A stretch of DNA of 60,000 nt from Cryptomeria japonica. Lineage: Eukaryota > Streptophyta > Pinopsida > Cupressales > Cupressaceae. The stretch lies in NCBI RefSeq assembly GCF_030272615.1, contig NC_081406.1, positions 183,957,770 through 184,017,769 of the forward strand. The letters are read 5' to 3'. The position numbers were made by a program, and so were the translations under genes. Shown here one piece after another: positions 1 to 9,853 of the stretch (the stretch's first letter is position 1; each line of letters begins with the position of its first letter). The notes beneath the pieces are model-generated. The model was not told the origin of the DNA. It made no database searches and worked only from the letters and a program-made list of their open reading frames with translations.

Positions 1-394
1 TCTTACATAACACATCACAGATTACCACCAAAACTATCGGTTAGAGATAACTCATCATGACCGGTGATAAATCATCACAAAATCTATGAAACTGGTTTGA
101 GCACCAATACCGGTTGAGTGTTAACCGCTTTTGACTCATAGACCGATTGTCCTCCATTCATCTCCTTGTTGATCTCCACAGTATCTCCAAATTGGTGTCA
201 GTGAAAATGACCAAAACCAATTGTCATTCCTGCATATACCGGTTAGACACCTTCAAATTGGTTGGAATTTTCTATACAAATGATACTAGTTTGCAATAGT
301 ACTGGTTTGACTTAACTAATACATGTGTGTATATGTGTTCCATCAATGACAACACATAAAGTCATCCATTACAAAAATCATAATCAAGCCAACA
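1..394 (-). repeat. Copia LTR fragment, 5' end of the LTR at 394
   Basis: Read on the minus strand, this stretch begins TGTTGGCTTGATTATG at 394 and soon contains a 'tgttgtcattgatg' segment. Most copia LTRs in this window start the same way. It also carries several ACCGGT/CCGGTT words like the LTRs at 9854-11324 and 39747-40961. The remainder lies outside the window, so I cannot say whether it is a solo LTR or part of an element. Confidence 0.5.
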
Positions 395-559
395 CCATTC
401 ACCCTCACACTCGTTTTCCCTTGGTTTACAACTCTCAAATAATATTTTGCATATCTACAGATCTTGGTTTGAGCCACCGAGTTGAATTTGACATTAAAGT
501 CCTATTATCTTGCATCCCTATGAATTCAAAAAAAAGTTGATCAGACCATGATGACCACC

Positions 560-1660
560 ACCACGGTTACAAACTTTTTTCCCTAAATTTTGGGAGGATA
601 ATTTGGTGGTCTTTTCTAATTCAAATCCCACTCCACGTGAAAATATATCAATTTTAAGTTGGCCTAATGATGATTTTAATTATGAAATCCCTCTCATTTC
701 CCTCTCATTTCATTTTGACAATTACACTTTATGCTAACATTATCTTCAATTCAAGAGCATATTTGATTCAAGAAGCAACAAATTACATCAAGGCATATTC
801 ACATTATGTTTCAAATATGATTTCATGATGGATTTTATGTGATTTATCATGTTATTACATCAACACATGAAGGAATTATCCTAAGAGCATTGCATCACCT
901 GTTAAAGGTATAATCATCTACACTCAAGCAATTTAGCCTTGCCCTCAAAGGGCAAGCTTTTATAATTTAGTTCAAGTTCAATTTCTATTTCAATTAGGGT
1001 TAATTCCAAACTAGGGGTTTGCCCTATTCACAAATCCCTTTCTTTTCTTCTTGTGTGTAGTTACAGGTATTTAGTGGAGCCAAGAACATCAAGACCCAGA
1101 GACAGTATCCAACCAAATTTCAGCAAAAAGTGCATGGACCAAGGTGCCTAGTACCATAGTCCTCTAAGACCAAGGCGCCTAGTTCCCTAGTCCTCCTTAG
1201 TCAACCTCAGATTTAGCAGGAAGCTCTCCAGAAGTCTTAGATTTCATCCCTCCAGTTTACAGCTCAACCCAATCTCTGGGACCAGGGCGCCCAACACCCT
1301 AGTCCTGCCAATTTGAGCTCAGATTTTGGTCATAGGTGCACAACAAAATTCCATTCTCAGATCTATACTTGTTATCTCAGATTTTTTAAGTTATTGGTCT
1401 ACTATCTTATTGTTTTAGTCACTTGTATTCATCTTATTTGTATAGTTTCATAGCCTTCCATATTTTGCACATTCCCTTTCATAGTAGCGAAGGAATAGAA
1501 ACCCTAAAAGTATTCCTTGACTCTCTTTCACAAGAGTTAGACAAAGAGAATCAATCCTTTAGGTGCTTTCATATTCCAATGTATGAATGAAAGTGGAGTT
1601 AGGTCCTAATACTACCCAATTCCATTTTTATCCATCACAAGTATAACAATATATTGAAAA
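560..1660 (+). repeat. Probable LTR remnant (gypsy-like) with short internal repeats
   Basis: No open frame of note. Three imperfect copies of a unit containing 'accaaggcgcctag' followed by 'ccctagtcct' lie at about 1137-1166, 1170-1200 and 1281-1311. Blocks of degenerate repeats with 'gcgcc' words are, in my experience, typical of Ty3/gypsy LTRs in conifers. Termini are not defined and no second copy is seen, so the classification is inference. Confidence 0.3.
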
Positions 1661-2619
1661 GTGAAATATTCATGTAATAAGTTTGATTTATAATCCAATT
1701 CTCGTTCATCTACATATTTCATTTCTAATTTTAATAATGTTTATATATATGATATCTACTCATCATCATTTTATGCTCATTCACATATATTTCCATATGT
1801 GTATTCCCTATATGAAAATCACCACCTTATCCAAGTTATCTTTCATTTTCAAGGAACTCAAGATTCAATTTAGATCATTGTTGAGGAACACATGAATTGA
1901 TGCTAAAATTTAAATTATCAAATTTAAAATCCAACTTGCTCACCCGTTTTCTACAAGCCATTGTTAACCAATTGGTACACCTTTTATTAGATACATTTCT
2001 ATGTCACGATAATAAAACACTTTTGATTTGTAATTAATTTCATAAGGCAACATTTAGAAATCAAGTGCTGAGAAGTATAGAAATACAATTAGAACATAAT
2101 TCAATTCTAAATAGACAAAAAAATCATATCTACATATTTAGCTTTTTGATGTTTGTGAATGTTGTCTTTGAATTGGTCATCATTGTTAATTGCGTCCACC
2201 GAGGGGTTTGATTTAGGAGAACATGATCATCTATTGAGTTAGAAATTTTAAACACAATCTTAATAGATTTTAGACACCTAAAGGTAAAGACAAGCAATTA
2301 GAAAAGCATTTAACCAACTTATTTTCAAATGGCATAAAACAATTGTAAGTGTCAAATCAAGTTCACAACACTTAAAATTGACCCTACAAATTTCAAAATC
2401 AAATTGCAATTTTTTAAAATGTACACAAATTATAAAATATTCAATATACAATGACAATTAAAATTTAAATAATACCAAATAAATCTTAACATGACATCAA
2501 CAACTTTTCTACATTATAAAACAAAATACCCATTTCCATTTTATTAAATTATTAAATTTGTTTCAATCCAATTATAATACTATCTCTATTATCTAAATAT
2601 GTTAATTAATTAGCACATA
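1661..2619. other. AT-rich stretch, nothing recognised
   Basis: The short open frames here have no domain-like composition and no partner elsewhere in the window. Homopolymer-rich, strongly AT-biased DNA. Confidence 0.5.
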
Positions 2620-3345
2620 CATATATCATGCACAAACTCCCAATTGAAATCTTCATTGTCCTAGGTCAACAAGACTACTCATAATATAAATTGTTTGAAA
2701 TGTGGACATATATGTTTACATGTTTATAGTGTATTGGAGACAAATATAACAATGAAAAAACTTACAGAAACTAATATAATAATGAATAATATTTGAACTA
2801 TAATTTATTATTTTACTAAAAATAAAATAAGGCTATAGTTGACCTTTGATAATGATGTGGTTAAGAATAATAGGTCTTCCACAAAAGACAAGCATTCCTC
2901 CCTAAGCAAAGTGAAAAAAATATGCATATAAATGTAGGAGACCAAAGTGCTTTGTCATCTAGTGCATTTTTGAATGCCCACATCTTTAGGCTATTCCTTA
3001 AAATCACAATCCCAACAATGCAAACAAATATTAAAAAAAACATCATTTTTTTCTTAAAGATCGATGCTTACATATGAAATGATTATGGTTAGATATATAT
3101 CAAATGTTTTTGATATATTACATGGAAAACTTTAGGGATAATAATTATTATAGATTCTTAAAATTTGTGTTTATGATAATGTAGACCAATCTCACATGAC
3201 ACGATTTTGAGCGTGCAGATGAATAATATAAACTATATATAATTTAATGAAATGAATACAAATGAAAGATGCTTGTCTTCATTCTATGTAGCCTAGTGCC
3301 ATTGACAAGATAATCATGGAGTTGGTTATATTTAAGTTCTATAAA
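2620..3345. repeat. Dispersed repeat, copy 1 (sister at about 23960-24795)
   Basis: The sequence from about 2620 to 3345 can be aligned by eye, in the same orientation, with about 23960-24795 over most of its length, with substitutions and indels. Both copies keep a minus-strand frame with a hydrophobic stretch followed by LRNSLKMWAF-(K/R)-N and DDK (about 2930-3010 here). This could be a piece of a host gene captured in a duplication, or the coding fringe of an unknown transposon. I do not recognise the protein. Confidence 0.55.
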
Positions 3346-3641
3346 TATTAATATTATATTTAGGTAGTTCTTGGTTCCATATGTATTGAGTGTTGTACCA
3401 TATTATTGGTAAGTATTACAATATCTTTATTTGTTTGTACTTGCAATACAAGAACAATTATTTTACATTATAAGGTAGTTAAGAGAGATAAAAGAAGTTA
3501 GATCAGTATTAGCTTAAAGTTCAGTTCTAGATCAAGAATATAGTTGTTCTTAGAATATTATAATTGAATAATTGTATATTGGTTGTGTTTATAATTCATT
3601 GTACAAAATGTCAATGCCTTTTTTTTGTTAAAAGGTGATGA

Positions 3642-3973
3642 AGTATATATATATATATATATATAAAACTCAATTAAAATATTACTAATAATTTTTTTTT
3701 TGCTAGAATAAAGTTTTACATTATTGTCTTATTTACAATCATAATATTATATTTCACCAATGTCACTAATATCTTGATGGGTGATGTTGATAATACTACC
3801 CATTCAATTATAAAATTATTATCACTGTAGGTAGTGTCACTATCACATAGTTGATGTCATGAGTCTTAAAATCCATCTTATTACTTAATTTAGCTATGAT
3901 TTGACTAATCCCATTTATATTATCACCATAGTGCTAATGTTAATATTCTTAAACACATAACATTTACACCTTT
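3642..3973 (+). repeat. 320-bp direct repeat B, copy 1
   Basis: Begins with an (AT)n run at 3642 and ends with 'aacatttacaccttt'. A close copy lies at about 6522-6842 in the same orientation; differences are scattered single bases. The two copies flank the coding block 3976-6440. They lack TG...CA ends and no primer-binding site follows copy 1, so they are not convincing LTRs. Confidence 0.7.
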
Positions 3974-3975
3974 TG

Positions 3976-4550
3976 TCAAGGACTGGGATTTTGGTCATCA
4001 TGTGGTTACACCTAAGGTCAACCCTAGGGACAACATTAGTTGGAACTTTCCACCCCAAGGATGGGTTAAAATCAATTTTGATGGTGTAGCTAGAGGGAAC
4101 CCTGATCAAGTTAGTTGTGGAGGGGTGATACAAGATCACTATGGTAACTTCATTTCTACTATTGCTGTCCCTCTTGGTAAACATACTAATAATGTTGCAA
4201 AAGCCATAGGAGCTTATCACACTTTAAATCTTGCTAAAAAGAACAACTGTCAGCTTGTTTGGGTCGAGGGGGACTCAAAGAACATTATCAACTACCTAAA
4301 GGGCAAATCTACTCCGACTTGAAATGTTGATATTTGGATGAAAAAGGTTAAATATATTATTAAAACCTTTTATAGATGCATTTTTGTCCATGTATATAGA
4401 CAAGCCAATGTGAATGCCAACTTCCTTGCCAATAAGGGAGTGACGTGTAAATCCCAGCTTAATTGGACCCATGGTGATAGGTTGAACTCAAAATTTGCTA
4501 TGCATTTGCTCCACGAGCGAAGTCAGGGGAGTAAATTTAATGATTACTAG
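3976..4550 (+). pseudogene. LINE-type RNase H domain (RVT_3), broken
   Basis: The frame reads WNFPPQGWVKINFDG at its start, then GGVIQDHYG, VEGDS and a final HVYRQAN...ANFLANKG. This is the layout of the RNase H-like domain found at the 3' end of plant L1 elements and in related host proteins. The first Asp (NFDG) and the VEGDS Asp are present. The Glu expected in a TNNEA context is replaced (TNNVA) and the last Asp before FLANKG is Asn, so it should be inactive. An in-frame TGA at 4320, where the family has Trp, breaks the frame; coding resumes in the same frame to 4550. No reverse transcriptase precedes it: repeat B abuts it directly. Confidence 0.75.
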
Positions 4551-4737
4551 TTCCATAATGACTTTGAGTGTATCTATAATTACTAATACCTTCCGTTCTG
4601 AGACAGGTGGCCAGAGAGGACATGAGAATTGATGCAAATTTATTTGGCATGCTTTGTGGGCGATTTTATATATTTTATGGAGTCTTGCTTTAACTCTGAA
4701 AACTCTTTGTAGAGAGTGTAACAGAGAGATTGATAAA

Positions 4738-6318
4738 ATGGTTGGTGCGAGAAAAAGAATTGAGCCACCTATCTGTGTGCAGTTGAATAATGAAAAGAAG
4801 CTATGATAGATTTTGGAGAAAGGTGGGCTCACTCCATACATTGAGAGGCTACAAGGGCGAAATCAAGATGTCATGAGCTATTTTGCTAAAAACTGGAAGG
4901 ATGGAACGATTGTTCTCCATGGTCAGAAGGTCTTGGTTGATGAAGCCCTTATTGCACAGGTCACTGGGCTATCTATGGAAGGCATGAAGTATTACAGAGA
5001 CAGAGTGTATACGAAGCAGGCCATGCAAAGCTTCCCCAAGAAGGAGGCAGAGCAAGCTAAAATTGTTAAAAAGATAGCCAACTACTATGACATTGCGGTC
5101 ATTAAGTCTATCTGGCAGAAGCTTCTCAAGGTAATTATGAATTACCTCACTTTGGATGGTTGTTATACTAGGTTTTATGGTCACCACTTTGTTATGCTGA
5201 ATCATTTCTGCCATGGTGTGAAGATGTCTTTCCCTTTCTATCTCATGTCAGCTCTTAGGGATAACTTTAGTGACCACCGCAAGAACCCTACCAAGTTTCC
5301 CATCGTGCATGAAGGCCTGTTGGTCCTTATTGATGCCCATTTCCATGCTCTTCCTCCCCCTAATGATTACATCCACATTACTTGTGAGAATGATGAGACT
5401 AGTGCGGGCGAGTCTGATAATGAAGCCTCTGGGTCTGGGTCTGAAGAGATTCCCCCTCCCCTAAAAAAAGATAAAGTGGAAATTCCTTAGAGCTCAAAAC
5501 CTAAGATGAGGAAGGGTATCAAAGGTCAAAATAACATTGTAATATCCTCCTCCTCTACTTTTGTTGAGAATGGCTCCCCCTCTTCTAGCAAGAAGGAAGA
5601 AGATGATAAGAACCCTGATTGCCCTAATGTCTCGGCCTCTCGTTTGTCCTATAACGAGACTGGTAATGTGGGTGTGGTTGGTATTGTAGGCCTTCATCCC
5701 AAAAGTGATGAGCTTAATGATAAGATGGAGGATTATGAAAATGTGCTGGGCATGACTCATGATCATGCTATTGATACTTTCAGCTTGTTCAAGTGGTTGT
5801 TTCATAAACTTAAAGAGATTAGGATTAACCAAAGAGCCCTAGAAAGAAAAATGGATTCTTTCCCAACTAGTTCTTCTTATGGTAATCCGAATAATGAAGG
5901 GAATTGGACTGAGGCTGAGAAGAAGTCGATCATAGACTGTATCAAGAAAACAGGGGAAGGGGTTGATCAGCTGAAGAAAAGGCTGGAGGATCGCATTACC
6001 CGCGTCGAGGAAGGCTACAACAAGATCTAAGACACCCTCAAGACTATTATGGTTAGCAGTCATAAAATTATCAAATAGTCTGCAATGGTTATGAATACCA
6101 TGGTGAATAGTTTGGAACAACTGGATAAGGTTGTTGTTATTATTGGTGATGATGTTGAGGTGACTCAAAGTGGTGAAGGACCCTGCAAAAGGACTTGAGG
6201 GAACATGAAGAAAAAGGCGGTTATTCAGAATTTGGATCATAAAGCTATGAAGGTTGCTGCTAATACCATGAATGCCCTAGAGGCTAAGGTCGTTGACACC
6301 CTCAGAAGCCTAATGTAA
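4738..6318 (+). pseudogene. Decayed reading frame of about 500 codons, unidentified
   Basis: One frame runs from ATG 4738 to about 6318, interrupted by in-frame stops at 4804-4809, 5488, 6028, 6076 and 6196. The N-terminal ~230 residues look like a folded domain (GLTPYIERLQG, NWKDGTIVLHGQKV, VTGLSMEGMKYYRDR, YLTLDGCYTRFYGHHFVMLNHF). I associate this pattern with plant transposon-linked proteins of unknown function, but I cannot name the family firmly. An acidic Ser/Glu linker follows (about 5395-5455), then a charged, probably coiled-coil segment near 5930-6025 (VDQLKKRLEDRITRVEEG). The frame continues after 6318 into a very hydrophobic tail of doubtful meaning. It sits 190 bp after the RNase H piece, on the same strand, between the two B repeats. 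It may be cargo of one non-LTR element. Confidence 0.5.
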
Positions 6319-6443
6319 TTGGGTAGTTTTCTGTTGTTGGTTCTGTCTGTGTTTGGATTTGGTCTTTCTACTGTCTTTTTGTGCCCGGCTGGGCTTTTGT
6401 TGTCTCTTTGGCTGTTGTTTCTTATGCTTATCCTTGGAGCCCG

Positions 6444-6920
6444 TTATTATTTAGTTGTGATGATAATATTAGCTATCCATATAATGATAATAGTTCCAAT
6501 ATTAATGATCTTGATTTGTCGTATCTATATATATATATATATAACTAGAATATTAGTAATAATTTTTTTTGCTAAAATAAAGTTTTACATTATTGTCTTA
6601 TTTACGATCATAATCTTAGATTTTACCAATGTCACTAATATCTTGATGGGTGATGTTGATAATACTACCCATCCAATTATAAAATTATTATCATTGTAGG
6701 CAGTGTCACTAGCACATAGTTGATGTCATGAGTCTTAACATCCATCTTATTACTTAATTTAACTATGATTTGACTAATCCCATTTATATTATCACCATAG
6801 TGCTAATGTTAATATTCTTAAACACATAACATTTACACCTTTATTATTTAGTTGTGATTTTAATATTAGGTATCCATATAATGACAATAGTTCCAATATT
6901 AATGATCTTGATTTGTCGTA
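6444..6920 (+). repeat. A-B-A' repeat cluster (B copy 2 flanked by two 78-bp A copies)
   Basis: Segment A (6444-6521, 'ttatttagttgtgat' to 'gatttgtcgtat') recurs as A' at 6843-6920 with few differences. Between them lies repeat B copy 2 (6522-6842). This gives a partial tandem with a period of about 398 bp. The upstream B copy at 3642 has no A next to it. Confidence 0.7.
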
Positions 6921-7499
6921 TAGTCTAGCCATGAATTTTTTTTTTCTAAGCCCTCTAAGATTCCATTTTGATATGTCAACGGTCCAAGGGAGTCACTATC
7001 TATTATCACCCTCAGATAGGGAAAGTTATCATTAATGTTACATTTACTAAGAATAGTAATACGATTTACTGGGCAATTATAGATTAAGGTCATTGATGTA
7101 CCTACAACGTGTCACTACTATTACGATTATTCCTTTATTATTTGTTTTTATCTGTCTTTTGTTTTATCCACATCAATCTATAGGCAAGTACGTTAATCAT
7201 AATAACAAGGGATGTGTTCTACTAGAGATATTGATAGATCTAGTACTCAAGTTATCACTCTAATATTTCCTTAGCTAACTCAATGTACATATTTGCATTT
7301 ATATTTATTTCTCCCCCCTCCCTCTCTCTCTCTTTCTTTCCTTTTTGTAATTCCCAACATTAATATTATATTAGCAATATTCCCAAGGGTATTATCGCTA
7401 CTTTTCCACCCTTAGTATTTTTTGCATCCTAAATTATACTCGGCTACAATTTTGTCCTCACTTAGGCTTACTTTGGTGTTTGTCTTCTAAGGCCTTATT
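6921..7499. other. No gene; pyrimidine-rich tract near 7310-7345
   Basis: AT-rich sequence with a CT-rich run (cccccctccctctctctctc) and no coherent frame or recognised repeat boundary. Confidence 0.45.
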
Positions 7500-7862
7500 G
7501 AAGCATTGATTCTACTCACATCAACTGTCAAACACAAATTTTCACTATTATTTTTGACTCCCCTTGACTCTGGAGCCCTGATTTCTAGGGGTGAGACCTA
7601 GATTATGTGTTAGCCTATGTTAGAAATTTAATTTCTTTTTTGACTAGCAAGTATAAAAGGAAAGGAGGTCTACCCCTCTCATTTTAAAAAAAAGAACATT
7701 CAAGATCTCAATTACACTCTGAAAAATTCAAGTGAGAAAACAATAAATCTTCTATCAAGCATTGGAGGGTAAGTGAAGTCATGATTCAAGCATTGGAGAT
7801 GACATACATTTTCCATGTTTCATGAAGACTATCTACATGAAACCCTAATTCCTTGTGAAGAC
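7500..7862 (+). repeat. LTR-like remnant cut by the copia element at 7863
   Basis: The stretch has a promoter-like TATA box and a leader-like segment, and then stops abruptly where the copia LTR begins (TGTTGAGAATGG at 7863). It resembles the U3/R part of another LTR retrotransposon that served as the insertion target. The other half is not recognised in the window. Confidence 0.3.
7652..7658 (+). promoter_or_regulatory. TATA box of the LTR-like remnant
   Basis: A tataaaa sequence is followed by GC-richer leader-like sequence. Inferred only from the motif and its position in LTR-like DNA. Confidence 0.35.
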
Positions 7863-9282
7863 TGTTGAGAATGGGTGTCTCAAACTTATTGGTTGAAATC
7901 TTGAACAGATGGTATTTGGTTTCTGAATCAATAACTTAGTGTTAATAACTTTCGTGTTATTGATAAAAGGCAATAGAATAACCTTCGTGTTATTGATACA
8001 GTAGTTTGACAACCTTCATGCTATACACCCGCTAGTAGAAGCAAAATGTGCAGAGAGTTGCATGATAGTGGGGAAAGGAAACTTAGCCTTTCCTGTTTTA
8101 CCCCGCAGCTCGACAAGACACATTGAATAAGGGTCATGGGATAATGAAAGGTAGGAGACTTAGTCTTTCCTCCGCTATCCCGCGTGACTCAAATGGTCAA
8201 ACAAGAGGGATTGCGGGATAACAAACGGTGGACAACTTTAGTCTTTACCTTTACCCCACACGGTTTTAAGATCCAGATAAGGAAGCATGCGAGATAATTG
8301 AAGGGCAGTGTGTGTCTTTCTCGCTACCCTGCATGGGTTGTCTAATGAACAAAGGTGGAGTGCAGGGTAAAGACAAGTGCGTAGGGAAGGTTCTTCCTAT
8401 TATCCCGCATGATGAACATCAATCAAATAGTGTTGTTTCAGAATAAGAGAAAGAAAGGAAATTGTCTTCCTTGTTATCCCGCACAACTCTAAGAGCTCAT
8501 GAAGAGAGCGTGCGAGATAAGGACAAAGGACAAAGAAAAGATTATTCCTGTTACCCCGCATGATGAATAATGGTACCCAAGAGGTAGTGCAAGCTAATTG
8601 GTGCAGTGTCAAAGTGACTTCACTGATAAAATGAGCCGAAAGTGATTGAGGTGGGGACCACGACCGAATGTAAATATCGACTTGCTGAGATTTTTGCGGA
8701 TGATTTGTGGAAACTGGAATGACTCAAAGGAAGTTGAATTGACAATGAATAACATGATGTTTTATTGACAATTTGAGGAAGTTCGATAGTTAGTAACTGA
8801 AACAAACCATTTTTGCATAGAGACATTTTAATGTCTGAAAGATGGTTGGAGATGTTGATGTTGGGTTGTAGAAGGTTGCAGACTTGTGTGATGAGAGACT
8901 TGTTCTTTTCATTATGAAAAGAACTTGAGGAAATTGATTGGTGATTTTGTACCAAAGGAATCGTGAAAGTGATTGTGAAGTTAATCTTTGGGAATGCTAC
9001 TTGAATTGATATTGGATCAGAGCATGTATCTATAAGTTGTATGTAAATTGTTTATTACTGTAATACAAGAGATAGTTGCTTTGGTGTGTGTGTTTTTCAC
9101 TCGTAAGGGTTTTCCCACGTGAAATATGGTGTATATTTATGTGGTTGTGTTTTTTCATGTTGCTCTATTTTATTTTGTGTTGAGTATCTTAGTCAGTGTA
9201 ATTTGAATTGAAACACATTATTGCTTCTCTCCTCTAAAAATTAACATTTGGAAGTCATTTTCCGCACTTTGGTTTTGTAACA
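7863..9282 (+). repeat. 5' LTR of the 7863 copia element
   Basis: Starts TGTTGAGAATGG, ends GTAACA just before the primer-binding site, 1,420 bp. Its first 380 bp reappear at 13041-13427. It contains the 75-bp palindrome array (8059-8561) and, near its 3' end, the copia-typical 'gggttttcccacgtgaaa' segment at about 9108-9125. Confidence 0.85.
8059..8561 (+). repeat. Array of seven ~75-bp palindromic units in the LTR
   Basis: Each unit has a left box close to TGCGGGATAA and a right box close to TTAYCCCGCA, enclosing an inner GGAAAGG...CCTTTCC-like pair around 'aacttag'. Right boxes start at 8098, 8175, 8251, 8324, 8400, 8474 and 8551, spacings of 73-77 bp. Spacers between units carry a looser 'gactcaaatggtcaa' theme. 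The first two units are repeated in the 3' LTR, with right boxes at 13276 and 13352. Confidence 0.8.
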
Positions 9283-9284
9283 AG

Positions 9285-9297
9285 TGGTATAAGAGCC
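9285..9297 (+). other. Primer-binding site
   Basis: TGGTATAAGAGCC begins 2 bases after the LTR end. It matches the 3' end of plant initiator-methionine tRNA with one change from the usual TGGTATCAGAGC, as is normal for copia elements. Confidence 0.8.
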
Positions 9298-9853
9298 TAT
9301 CTAGTTGTGTTATCCTTGTGGGTAGGATGAGTTTTTTTATGTTAATTATGCAGTGGGAGTTTTGTAGCAGATTGTGTGAAATTACAAATTGAGATGGCGA
9401 GCACATTAGGAAGAGTGGACATTGAGAAATTCAATGGCGACAACTACGAGTTATGGAAACTCAAGATGGAAGAACTGTTTGTAGATAGATACCTCCAGGT
9501 TGCACTGTCTGGATCAAAACAACAGGTATGAAACAAGAAGATTGGGATATCGTAGATAAGAAGGCCAAAGGGCTGATTAGATTATGCATTCCGGATTATG
9601 TTCTCTTGAATGTTCAAGAGGAGAAGACAACAAATTCTTTGTGGAAGAAACTTGGTGATATTTATCAGGGAAAGTCTTTGGTAAACAAGTTGTTCTTGAG
9701 GAAGAAGTTATACTCCTTGAAAATGAGTGAAGGGACATCTATAGTAGACTATTTAAATACTTTCAACATGATTTTTGCACAGTTAACTTGTATCGGAGAT
9801 ACAATTAAGGATGAGGATTGTTGTATGCTTCTGTTGTGTTCCTTGTTGGACAC

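Noticed and set aside
3642-6842. B repeats as the LTR pair of a small LTR retrotransposon
   Set aside because: No TG...CA ends, no primer-binding site after the first copy, no polypurine tract before the second, and no target duplication.
8059-8561. CRISPR-like array because of the regular spacing
   Set aside because: Units are imperfect palindromes inside a plant retrotransposon LTR, spacers are related to each other, and there are no cas genes; the setting is eukaryotic.
8400-8955. Minus-strand frames in the LTR
   Set aside because: Antisense shadows across LTR sequence and the palindrome array.
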